Assembly: GCA_964434955.1 (NCBI GenBank)
Contig: CAYSXI010000047.1
Span: forward strand, 1-29,456
DNA length: 29,456 nucleotides
Reading direction: 5' to 3'
Source: JANQLU01 sp964434955
Lineage (GTDB): Bacteria > Planctomycetota > Planctomycetia > Pirellulales > Pirellulaceae
The translations under genes were made by a program, and so were the position numbers. Every line of letters starts with the position of its first letter. Position 1 is the stretch's first letter. Positions 14,842 to 22,545 of the stretch are shown here, piece after piece. The notes below the pieces were generated by a model. It had not been told where the DNA came from. It did not search any database and saw only the letters and a list, made by a program, of their open reading frames with translations.

Positions 14842-16338
14842 ATGGTACTCGCGAATCAATGTCCCGAATGTGGAAGCGAATTTGACCCTGCCGTCGGGCA
14901 AATGTGTCCGCGATGCCTGCTGGGGGCCGCCAAGGTTGAAAAGGATCCCCATATGCAACCGACCATCAATCACGAAGCCGCCGCCGCACCTCCAAAACCG
15001 ATGGATATTCAGTCCCTTTTTCCGGAACTGGAAATTGTCGATGTGATCGGGCAAGGCGGTATGGGTTACGTTTACCGCGCCCGCCAAAGAAACCTGGGAC
15101 GCGAAGTCGCGTTGAAAATCCTCTCGCCCAGCCTACGCGATGATCCAGCGTTTGAAGAACGATTTTCCCGCGAAGCCCGAGCGATGGCGATGATGAATCA
15201 TCCCAACATTATCGCGATTCATGATTTCGGGCAGCGCGGCAAATACTTTTTTCTGACCATGGAACTGGTCGATGGTTTGAATCTGCGGCAGCTGGTTCAA
15301 AACACAAAACTGCAACCGCAAGAAGCCATGCAGCTGATCCCGCAGCTATGCGATGCCCTGCAGTATGCCCATGATCGGGGCGTTGTGCATCGCGACATCA
15401 AACCCGAAAACATTCTGCTATCCCAAGATGGACAAATCAAGATCGCCGATTTTGGACTCGCAAAGCTTACTGGCAATACCCAAAACTTGACGTTGACCCA
15501 TACGCAGCAAGTCATGGGGACGTTGAATTACATGGCGCCAGAACAACGTGAGCGCCCGATGGAAGTTGACCACCGCGCGGATATCTATTCGCTGGGCGTG
15601 GTCATTTACGAGATGCTGACCGGCGAATTGCCGTTGGGACGTTTCGCTCCGCCTTCGCAAAAAGTCCAAGTCGACGTTCGTTTGGATGAAATCGTCCTGC
15701 GTGCGTTGGAGAAGGATCCGACCCTGCGCTTCCAACACGCAAACGATTTCAAGACGGGGGTCCAATCCCTGGTTTCACATGGGCCGATCGCATCGACACC
15801 CTTCAGCACCAATTTTAACAAGATTGGTCAGCTTTTTTATGTTGGCCTCGCACTAATGTTCTGCATTGGCGGCGTTCTGCTGATCGTGCTTAGCGGACTC
15901 AAATTTGAAAATGAGTGGTTGAGCGAAACCCATTTGCGCACCGGCGGATTTTTCTTGATCTTTACGGGCGCATTCTTGTTCGCCATGTGGGGGTTTTACC
16001 TTTCGATTTTTGATCCGGATAGCAAAAAGAAAGATCAAGGAAAGGACATTGGCGAGAGCATCAGCGACGCCATTGAAGGAGTCGAGAAAGCGGTCGAATC
16101 AACTAAGGATACGACGCCCCATTCGCCGCTTGGGATGGGATTGCGGATTGGCGGCATGTTCTGTTTCTTTGCTGCCGGAGCCGTATTCATGGGCAGCACG
16201 AGCTTAGCTGGCGAGTATCTTGACCGTTCAACTTCCCGTTTTGTCGCCCTGGCCATTGTGATTTTCGGTGCATTCCTGTTTGCGATTTCCGGAATGATTC
16301 ACGAAGAAACGAAAAAGCTTTACAAGGGTCAAAAGTGA
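14842..16338 (+). CDS. membrane Ser/Thr protein kinase with N-terminal zinc ribbon
   Basis: The protein has 498 aa. The N-terminus has a zinc-ribbon pattern, Cys7-x2-Cys10 and Cys22-x2-Cys25. The kinase domain (~63-310) is complete: glycine loop IGQGGMGYV (69-77), Lys92 in VALKIL, Glu111, HRDIKPEN (183-190), DFG (203-205) and MAPEQ (231-235). All catalytic residues are present, so it should be active. The C-terminal part has about four hydrophobic segments (~331-352, 367-388, 432-455, 466-485) and a Lys/Glu-rich loop at ~394-423, placing the kinase in the cytoplasmic membrane. No large extracytoplasmic sensor domain is visible, so the signal may be membrane- or partner-derived. The gene follows the ECF sigma factor; the 147-bp gap is AT-rich and may hold its own promoter. 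The target, possibly the sigma factor, is inference. Confidence 0.93.
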   Translation: MVLANQCPECGSEFDPAVGQMCPRCLLGAAKVEKDPHMQPTINHEAAAAPPKPMDIQSLFPELEIVDVIGQGGMGYVYRARQRNLGREVALKILSPSLRDDPAFEERFSREARAMAMMNHPNIIAIHDFGQRGKYFFLTMELVDGLNLRQLVQNTKLQPQEAMQLIPQLCDALQYAHDRGVVHRDIKPENILLSQDGQIKIADFGLAKLTGNTQNLTLTHTQQVMGTLNYMAPEQRERPMEVDHRADIYSLGVVIYEMLTGELPLGRFAPPSQKVQVDVRLDEIVLRALEKDPTLRFQHANDFKTGVQSLVSHGPIASTPFSTNFNKIGQLFYVGLALMFCIGGVLLIVLSGLKFENEWLSETHLRTGGFFLIFTGAFLFAMWGFYLSIFDPDSKKKDQGKDIGESISDAIEGVEKAVESTKDTTPHSPLGMGLRIGGMFCFFAAGAVFMGSTSLAGEYLDRSTSRFVALAIVIFGAFLFAISGMIHEETKKLYKGQK

Positions 16339-16506
16339 CGGGCGAGAGAGCTCGAGATCCCCGTTCGGTCGTCAGAAACGTGCGAACCAATTCTTGTGGG
16401 CGTGCAAAGCGTGACGCCAAAGTTGCCGGGGAATTTACCTTGTCGCGAATCGCCGCGCAGGAGATTTAAAGGATCGTGGGGTTAGCAAGTGGTTGGTGAT
16501 TCCAAG

Positions 16507-16745
16507 GAACCACTCGCTTGCGCTTCGTGCTTGTATTTAGGGTCGGAACCACTCGTTTGCGCGTCGTGCTTGGATGGGCTGCTGGTGAAGCCGAAGGTTG
16601 CACAGGTCAGTCAGCCGGGTATTCACTCGCTAGCGCTTCGTGCTTGTATGGCTTTGGGTCGTGGATTTTTGGCGAACCACTCGCTTGCGCGTCGTGCCAG
16701 CATTTAGGGTCGGAACCACTCGTTTGCGCGTCGTGCTTGGATGGG
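16507..16745 (+). repeat. five dispersed repeat copies, plus orientation (locus B)
   Basis: Copies lie at 16507-16535, 16546-16574, 16624-16649, 16674-16704 and 16713-16741, all in the same orientation. The core is CACTCGCTTGCGCTTCGTGC. Variants have CGTTTGCGCGTCGTGC (copies 2 and 5), CGCTAGCG (copy 3) or CGCTTGCGCGTCGTGC (copy 4). The repeat matches locus A in sequence, so it is a dispersed family. Confidence 0.88.
16535..16745 (+). repeat. exact 44-bp direct duplication, 167 bp apart
   Basis: The segment 16535-16578 recurs identically at 16702-16745. Each begins ATTTAGGGTCGGAACC and contains one divergent repeat copy. This shows that a repeat copy was duplicated with its flank, as part of a larger local duplication or by recombination. 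Confidence 0.85.
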
Positions 16746-16915
16746 TCTTTCCGTTGATTCACATGAGTCAGGTCGAGACTGTAATTTTCCCTGGGGAATT
16801 GCTCTGTTGAAAAAACGATTCGGTCAAAGGCTTCTTGAAATCAGCCGTGACACAACGAATTGAGAACGCGACGCTCGGAAACGACTGGCGAGAGCCCTTT
16901 CACAAAGCGACAATT

Positions 16916-18174
16916 CTAGGCCGTTAAGCCTTGAAACGCCTTGGCGGCGGCCTGAATGGTAAAGCCAATTTCCGCTTCGCGATGTTCCGTGGAAATAAAC
17001 GCTGCTTCGAATGGCGAAGGCGCCAACATCACACCCTGTTCCAAAAGCGAATGGAAAAAGGCCTTAAAATTGCCTGCGTTCGTCGATTTGACTTCATTCC
17101 AGTTTTTCGGTGCTTCCTTGGCAAAATAGATCGCGGACATGCTTCCACAGCGAACCGTGCACAACTCGACGCCATGCTGTTTTGCCGCTTGTTCAATCCC
17201 AACATCCAGCTCCTTTCCAAGCGACTCGAACTGATCCCAGGGTTCAAGTTCGGCAAGGAGTTCAAGCGTTGCGATGCCCGCCGACATTGCCAATGGATTC
17301 CCCGACAAGGTCCCCGCTTGGTACATGTCTCCCAACGGGGCGACCATTTCCATCACGTCCCGTCTTCCTCCGTACGCACCGACCGGCAAGCCACCTCCGA
17401 TTACTTTTCCCAAGGTCGTCAGGTCCGGTCGGACACCAAATCTTTCTTGGGCTCCGCCCGGTCCAACGCGGAATCCCGTCATGACTTCGTCAAATATCAA
17501 AAGCGCCTGATGTTGATTGCAAAGCTCTCGCAGCCCTTCAAGAAAACCACTTTCTGGAAGGACCAATCCCATATTGCCGGCGACCGGTTCCACGATCACC
17601 GCGGCAATTTCACTTCCAACACTTTCGAAATGGCGCTCGACCGATTGCAGTTTGTTGAACTCAGCAACCAGTGTGTCCGCGGTCGTGGCTTGCGTAACGC
17701 CTGGAGAATCGGGAAGTCCCAGCGTCGCAACACCGGAACCTGCCTGGACAAGAAGCATGTCCGCATGGCCGTGATAACAGCCTTCGAACTTAATGATCTT
17801 GCTGCGTCCAGTAAACGCACGTGCCAAGCGCAGCGCTGTCATCGTCGCTTCCGTTCCGGAATTCACGAAACGCATCATTTCAAGCGAAGGCATCCGTGCT
17901 TGAATTTTTCGACCAAGCTTCAAGGATGGTTCGCTCGGCGCGCCGAAACTGGTTCCGTTTTCTGCCGCCTGTTGGATCGCCGAAACGACACGCGGATTGG
18001 CGTGCCCGACAACCAAGGGCCCGTAGGACAGAACGTAATCAATATAAGATTTTCCATCCACGTCCGTCACGCGAGCGCCCGAACCCGCCTGCAGGAAAGG
18101 CGGAACGCCTCCGACGGAGCGGTAGGCGCGGACGGGCGACTGCACTCCGCCGGGGAATATTTCTTTCGCTTCCT
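16916..18174 (-). CDS. hemL: glutamate-1-semialdehyde 2,1-aminomutase, 5' end lost in assembly gap
   Basis: This is a PLP enzyme that converts glutamate-1-semialdehyde to 5-aminolevulinate, the second step of the C5 route after HemA. Visible residues run without a stop from the N-gap: EAKEIFPGGVQSPVRAYR, then VNSGTEATMTALRLARAF, YHGHADM, FDEVMTGFRV and TLGKVIGGGLPVGAYGGR. The Lys in the last motif (codon at about 17405-17407) is the PLP-binding residue. GTG 18145 is not the true start, because conserved family sequence continues in frame upstream of it to 18174, where the N-run begins. By comparison with family members, about 10-15 N-terminal residues are missing. It is the last gene of the minus-strand heme operon. 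Other class-III aminotransferases are excluded by the GGVxSPVRA and GGGLPVGA motifs. Confidence 0.95.
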
Positions 18175-18213
18175 NNNNNNNNNNNNNNNNNNNNNNNNNN
18201 NNNNNNNNNNNNN
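18175..18213. other. 39-base run of N (assembly gap)
   Basis: Unresolved bases lie between the hemG stop codon (ends at 18214) and the first visible codons of hemL. The real length may differ from 39. The missing hemL start and any ribosome binding site fall here. Confidence 0.98.
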
Positions 18214-19632
18214 CTACTTTTCGATGTCCAACAACCGCATGGCCGCGCGTTTGCCGTCGGCGATACAGTCCGGGATTCCGACTCCGCGATAAGAGCTACC
18301 ACACATTTCAATGCCCGAATAACCTTTTAACGCGTCTTCAATTCTTTCGAGGCGTCCAAGATGCCCCATCGTGTACTGTGGTGAGCCTTGGACCCATTTC
18401 TGTACGACGCTCGCGATCGGCTTGGCTTCAATGCCCATCGTTCGCTTCAGGTCACCCAAAACCGAATGCACGAGCTCATCGTCATCACGATCGACGCGAA
18501 GTTCGGCTCCCGCCCTGCCAACGTAGGCGCGTATCGAGGCACTTTCGCCCGGCGCCCGATCAAAGTGCTTGGACGAGGTCCAGGTGACTGCCGTCAATTC
18601 ATTTTGTTGTTCCGATGGAATCACAAAACCGTATCCGTCCAATTCGTGCCCCAGTGTTTTCTTGTCGAAGCAAAGATTGATGGTTGCGGTCGTTACGTGT
18701 TGAATTTCATTCAGGCAACTCGAAAGACGGTCATCGAAATCCTTGAACATCTCCGAACTGACATAGGAAGGCGTCGCCAAAACGACCTTGTCGAAGGTCT
18801 CTCTCCCCTGTTCCGAAATCTGCAAATTCCATTTTCCATTGGCACGGGTCACGGACTCAACTCGATGGCCTGACTGGATCTGCGTCGACCGAAATTTGGT
18901 CCGAACCGCATCAACGAGCGTCGACATTCCTCGACGAAAGGTCACAAATGGTGGCAATGGTTTTCCGCCATTCGAATCGGCCTCCGCCGCTCGAGTCCGC
19001 AAACCGCGAATCAGACTGCCATGCTGCTGCTCAAGTTTTCGAAACTCGGGATAGGTCGCAGCGAGGCTCAACTGATCACCATCGCCACAGTAGATCCCGC
19101 AAAGCAAGGGCTGGACCAATCGCGCGTAAGCCTGCCTTCCCAGCCTTCGAGAAATGAATGATGCAAGCGACTCATCTTTCAACGACCTGGAAGCCGGCAA
19201 CACAAAGTCCATCGCCGCTCGAGCTTTGCCCATTGGCGACAATAGCGGTGTTTGAATCAAGCCGGAAAGTTTACCCGGGACAAATCCGGAAAGCCCCGTC
19301 GGCAGCGGAAACAACCGGCCCTCGCGCCAGATAAATGTCTTGCGGTGCTCAGGTCTTGTTCCGATTAACTCCTTTTCGATTCCAAGTTCCCGGCAGAGTT
19401 CGACGCCAGCCGGCTTGCGAGAAAGGAAACTCTCCGCGCCCAACTCGAAAACAAAATCGTCGTGACGTCGGGTCCTTATTTTTCCGCCTGCGGCGTCGCC
19501 CGAATCGTACAACGTAATCGCGACGCGGTGCCCGTGCGCAAGCGCGAATTTTTCCAAGTAAAAGGCGGCCGCCAACCCGCTGATTCCGCCGCCAACCACG
19601 GCGATTGTCATCAATTCAGGCTTATGCGTCAT
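18214..19632 (-). CDS. hemG: HemY-type porphyrinogen oxidase (coproporphyrinogen/protoporphyrinogen oxidase)
   Basis: The protein has 472 aa and is an FAD flavoprotein of the oxygen-dependent HemY/PgoX/CgoX family. It starts at ATG 19632 (an internal ATG at 19611 is the alternative) with the dinucleotide-binding motif AVVGGGISGLAAAFYLE (11-27). GAAGGKIRTRR-like and FELGAESF segments follow, then LVQPLLCGIYCGDGDQLS, and near the C-terminus GYSGIEMCGSSYRGVGIPDC for FAD binding. It removes six electrons to make the aromatic porphyrin. With hemQ in the same operon and no hemF or hemN nearby, coproporphyrinogen III is the likelier substrate (CgoX role). Sequence alone does not settle this. It lies 33 nt after hemE. 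It is annotated under hemG, hemY or cgoX in different schemes. Confidence 0.92.
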   Translation of the reverse strand: MTHKPELMTIAVVGGGISGLAAAFYLEKFALAHGHRVAITLYDSGDAAGGKIRTRRHDDFVFELGAESFLSRKPAGVELCRELGIEKELIGTRPEHRKTFIWREGRLFPLPTGLSGFVPGKLSGLIQTPLLSPMGKARAAMDFVLPASRSLKDESLASFISRRLGRQAYARLVQPLLCGIYCGDGDQLSLAATYPEFRKLEQQHGSLIRGLRTRAAEADSNGGKPLPPFVTFRRGMSTLVDAVRTKFRSTQIQSGHRVESVTRANGKWNLQISEQGRETFDKVVLATPSYVSSEMFKDFDDRLSSCLNEIQHVTTATINLCFDKKTLGHELDGYGFVIPSEQQNELTAVTWTSSKHFDRAPGESASIRAYVGRAGAELRVDRDDDELVHSVLGDLKRTMGIEAKPIASVVQKWVQGSPQYTMGHLGRLERIEDALKGYSGIEMCGSSYRGVGIPDCIADGKRAAMRLLDIEK

Positions 19633-19665
19633 ACGAGATTTGAATTACCTGGAGCCGCTCAGAAA

Positions 19666-20730
19666 TCAACGAGAACTTTTCTCGTGAACAAAATCAACCA
19701 ATCGAGTGACCGATTCCATGGGCGTCGGTGGCAGAATTCCGTGTCCCAAATTGAAAACATGCCCCTGCGAAGGCGCCTTTTCCAAAATGGACGAGGCGGC
19801 CGATTCAATTTCCGACCAGGGCCCAAGCAGTAACGTGGGGTCAAGGTTCCCTTGAATCGCCTGCGAGTCTCCGATCTTCTCGGCCATCTCGTCGATCGGC
19901 AAACGCCAATCCACTCCAACCACCGAACCGCCGGTTTCCGCAACTGTCTCGGTGTGGGTTCCGGTACCTGTCGAAAAGTTGATTAGCGGTACGTCCGTGG
20001 ACTCGGCCACTTTTTCAAAGACCATTCGGTTGTAGGGCTGAAGAAATCTCTGATAGTCAGCGCGAGACAATACTCCGGCCCAGGAATCGAAAAGCTGCAG
20101 CGCAACGGCGCCTGCCTGGTATTGGCCGATCATGTATTCGGCAACAATCCCGGCCATCTTGGACATGAGGTTTTTCCAAGCATCCGGGTGCGAATACATG
20201 AACCCTTTTGCTTTTTCGTACATCTTTGAGCCGCTACCCTGAATCGCGTAGCAAGCCAATGTGAACGGCGCACCGGCAAACCCGATCAAAGGAATGCCTC
20301 GCGGCGTCAACTCCCGAGTCACCAACCGGATGGCTTCCAAAGTCGGGCCCATGGTTTCCAGAACATCCTGATCGGTAAGTTTCGCAACATCTTCGGCCGA
20401 TTGAATTGGATTGGAAATCAGCGGACCTGATCCTTTTACGAAATCCAAATCCAAACCCATTCCAACGAGCGGTGGAAGGATATCGGAAAACATGATTGCC
20501 GCGTCCAGGTCAAACTTGTTGATCGGCTGCAGCGTCACTTCGGCAGACAACTCCGGCGAGTTGATTACTTCGAGCATCGTGTTCTTTTCACGAATCGCCC
20601 GGTACTCAGGCATGTACCGTCCCGCCTGTCGCATCAACCAAATCGGCGTGCAATCGACGGGTTCTCTTCGACATGCCTTCAAAAACCGGCAGTTGCGAAG
20701 CTCAACGTTTGGATGGGGAGTCTCAGTCAT
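19666..20730 (-). CDS. hemE: uroporphyrinogen decarboxylase
   Basis: The protein has 354 aa and decarboxylates the four acetate side chains of uroporphyrinogen III to give coproporphyrinogen III in the cytoplasm. Signature 1 is PIWLMRQAGRYMPEYR (29-44, with Arg34 and Arg38), the essential Asp83 is in MFSDILPPL, and signature 2 is IGFAGAPFTLACY. ATG 20730 is preferred to a TTG at 20736 because GAAGGTGG (complement of 20737-20744) lies 6 nt upstream. The start overlaps the end of hemQ by 8 nt. Length and motifs are normal for the family. Confidence 0.97.
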   Translation of the reverse strand: MTETPHPNVELRNCRFLKACRREPVDCTPIWLMRQAGRYMPEYRAIREKNTMLEVINSPELSAEVTLQPINKFDLDAAIMFSDILPPLVGMGLDLDFVKGSGPLISNPIQSAEDVAKLTDQDVLETMGPTLEAIRLVTRELTPRGIPLIGFAGAPFTLACYAIQGSGSKMYEKAKGFMYSHPDAWKNLMSKMAGIVAEYMIGQYQAGAVALQLFDSWAGVLSRADYQRFLQPYNRMVFEKVAESTDVPLINFSTGTGTHTETVAETGGSVVGVDWRLPIDEMAEKIGDSQAIQGNLDPTLLLGPWSEIESAASSILEKAPSQGHVFNLGHGILPPTPMESVTRLVDFVHEKSSR

Positions 20731-21499
20731 CCGCAACCACCTTCAACTGTTGGTTGGTTTGCCAAATCGAACGACCGATAAAAAACGGTCCCATGTTCTG
20801 GATAAATTCACTGGTCTGACGGGTTCGCCGCATGTGTTGAACCAGCGCGGAAAGTGGGAACAAATCCTTCCCCAACAGCCCGATGATGAAGTCGTGATCT
20901 TCCTTATTGAGTCCGTGCCCCGACAAGCGAATGTCGACAGCCAAGTCGGATTTCCCGTAGGCGATTCCGATCCCGCCATGTTCCATCAACATTTTCCGCT
21001 GATCTTCTTTCGACTGCCGTTCGAAGGAACCATGACGCCGAAGTGGATACCAGACAGCCCAGGGCGTTTCGGGATTGCAGATTCTTTGAATCGGCCGATC
21101 GATCAAGACGTCCTCGAGATCCGATTCGTACCCGATGGAGTAGGTCCGGCCCAGCATCGTGTACTCGTGCTTGATGACCAGGTCACGCAATTCCCCAAGC
21201 AAAAAAAGGGGTTGAATCTCGTTAACCAGGTAGGCAGGATCCTCGCAATAGGAGAGCAAGCCGATGCCCAAGGGATCATTGACGTCCTGGTAAAGGACAG
21301 CCTTCGCTGAGTTCGCGGTGAGTTTATCGATTACCGCTTCCGGCTGATGGCAATTACCGAAGGCCATGAATTGCATGAACAGGCGACGATCCAACGAGAT
21401 CGGCTTACCTTCTTCGCTGCGTCCCTTCTCACTAATATCAATTTGTGCGAGGGAATCCGTGTCGATTGCCCGCCGCGTTTCCTGAGTTACTTCTTTCAT
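20723..21499 (-). CDS. hemQ: coproheme decarboxylase (hydrogen peroxide-dependent heme synthase), chlorite-dismutase fold
   Basis: The protein has 258 aa. HemQ/ChdC converts coproheme III to heme b using peroxide, the last step of the coproporphyrin-dependent pathway. ATG 21499 forms an ATGA overlap with the hemB stop. The longer frame back to 21610 lies inside hemB and is rejected. The C-terminal half carries the HemQ landmarks: WYPLRRHGSFER (Tyr151 aligning with the catalytic Tyr of the family), MLMEHGGIGIAYG (His174 aligning with the proximal heme ligand), DLFPLSALVQHMRRTR and GPFFIGR. The N-terminal ~35 residues are polar and poorly conserved. True chlorite dismutase is less likely, given the operon and the Tyr. 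The residue assignments are from memory of the family, not an alignment. Confidence 0.9.
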   Translation of the reverse strand: MKEVTQETRRAIDTDSLAQIDISEKGRSEEGKPISLDRRLFMQFMAFGNCHQPEAVIDKLTANSAKAVLYQDVNDPLGIGLLSYCEDPAYLVNEIQPLFLLGELRDLVIKHEYTMLGRTYSIGYESDLEDVLIDRPIQRICNPETPWAVWYPLRRHGSFERQSKEDQRKMLMEHGGIGIAYGKSDLAVDIRLSGHGLNKEDHDFIIGLLGKDLFPLSALVQHMRRTRQTSEFIQNMGPFFIGRSIWQTNQQLKVVADD

Positions 21500-22545
21500 T
21501 CGTTTATCCAATCCACAACATCTTTCGCGTGATAGGAAATAATCAAATCGGCACCTGCTCGTTTCATGCCGACCAAACTCTCCAACACGATTTTTTTCTC
21601 GTCGATCCAACCCTTTTGCGCAGCGGCTTTGACCATGGAATACTCGCCACTGACGTTGTAAGCAACTAGAGGCACCTGCGGGTAGCGATGCCTCAAATCC
21701 CGAATCACATCCAGGTAAGCCAATGCTGGCTTGACCATCAAAAAGTCCGCCCCCTCATGGACATCCAGGTCCGCTTCCAGAAATGCCTGCGAATGATTGG
21801 CGGGATCCATTTGATGAGACTCCCGATCCCCAAACTGAGGCGCGCCGTCGGCTGCGTCCCGAAAAGGGCCATAGAATGCCGAAGCGTATTTCACGCTGTA
21901 GGACATGATCGGCAAATGCTCAAAATGATTCGCATCCAAAGCGGTACGAATGGCCGCCACCATTCCATCAATCATTCCACTGGGCGCAACGATATCAGCA
22001 CCGGCTTCGGCTTGCGCCAATGCGATTCGTTGTAATAGTGCATTCGTTTCGTCGTTCAGCAAGTAATCGCCCGGCAAGTTCTCCCGGCTCTCGCTCGACG
22101 TTTTGTTGATGATCCCGCAATGCCCGTGATCGGTATATTCGCAAAGACATACATCGCCAATGACAACCAAGTGCGGAAACCGTTTCTTGATGGTACGAAT
22201 CGCTTCCTGGATGATTCCTTTGCCATCATAAGCATCCGAACCATGAGCATCTTTCTGTTCGGGAATTCCAAACAACATGACGGCTGGAATTCCTCGAACA
22301 GCAACTTGTTCCATTTCCTCTTCGAGGCGATCGAGCGAAAGTTGATACTGCCCGGGCATCGAGGCGATTTCACTTTTGACATTCTTGCCGTGCGTTACAA
22401 AAACCGGATAAATGAAATCATCCGCTCTCAAGTGAACCTGGCGAAGCATTCGCCGAATCCCTGGAGACAGCCTCAAGCGACGGGGCCGCCTGGCCGGGTC
22501 ACTCCCTTGCTGTCTGGCATTCGATGAAGATGAATCGTGGTTCAA
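21496..22545 (-). CDS. hemB: porphobilinogen synthase (delta-aminolevulinate dehydratase), zinc type
   Basis: The protein has 349 aa and joins two 5-aminolevulinate molecules into porphobilinogen. Schiff-base lysines are Lys219 in SYSVKYASAFYGPFRDA and Lys272 in FLMVKPALAYLD. The Cys133-x-Cys135-x7-Cys143 set (DVCLCEYTDHGHCG) indicates a zinc-dependent enzyme rather than the magnesium-only type. RRPRRLRLSPGIRRMLRQ is the usual N-terminal arm, so the start must be upstream of it. The only reasonable choice is TTG at 22545, whose TTGA overlaps the hemCD stop. The next ATG (codon 33) would remove the arm. The gene's end overlaps hemQ by ATGA. Confidence 0.96.
   Translation of the reverse strand: MNHDSSSSNARQQGSDPARRPRRLRLSPGIRRMLRQVHLRADDFIYPVFVTHGKNVKSEIASMPGQYQLSLDRLEEEMEQVAVRGIPAVMLFGIPEQKDAHGSDAYDGKGIIQEAIRTIKKRFPHLVVIGDVCLCEYTDHGHCGIINKTSSESRENLPGDYLLNDETNALLQRIALAQAEAGADIVAPSGMIDGMVAAIRTALDANHFEHLPIMSYSVKYASAFYGPFRDAADGAPQFGDRESHQMDPANHSQAFLEADLDVHEGADFLMVKPALAYLDVIRDLRHRYPQVPLVAYNVSGEYSMVKAAAQKGWIDEKKIVLESLVGMKRAGADLIISYHAKDVVDWINE

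Larger units (their letters stand above)
16339..16915. other. gene-free convergent intergenic region with repeats (locus B)
   Basis: 577 bp between the ends of the kinase (plus) and hemL (minus). The only notable content is five copies of the dispersed repeat between 16507 and 16745. Short ORFs here translate into repeat peptides (LACASC, LALRAC) and are not credible genes. I see no convincing terminator hairpin for either flanking gene. Confidence 0.8.

Noticed and set aside
16489..16757. Short ORFs within locus B
   Set aside because: They are the same repeat-derived peptides (LACASC, VCASCLDG) in overlapping frames, a product of the repeat and not of selection on protein.
16800..16860. Possible terminator after hemL on the minus strand
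   Set aside because: A T-run is present (complement of about 16811-16816), but the only nearby stem (GGCT/AGCC) is 4 bp and too far from it.
16931..18292. 453-codon plus-strand open frame that crosses the N-run
   Set aside because: It is antisense to hemL and hemG and includes unknown residues. Both minus-strand genes have strong family motifs.
21500..21610. Upstream extension of hemQ to 21610
   Set aside because: The added 37 residues lie inside hemB in another frame and look nothing like HemQ. The ATGA overlap at 21499 is the natural start.
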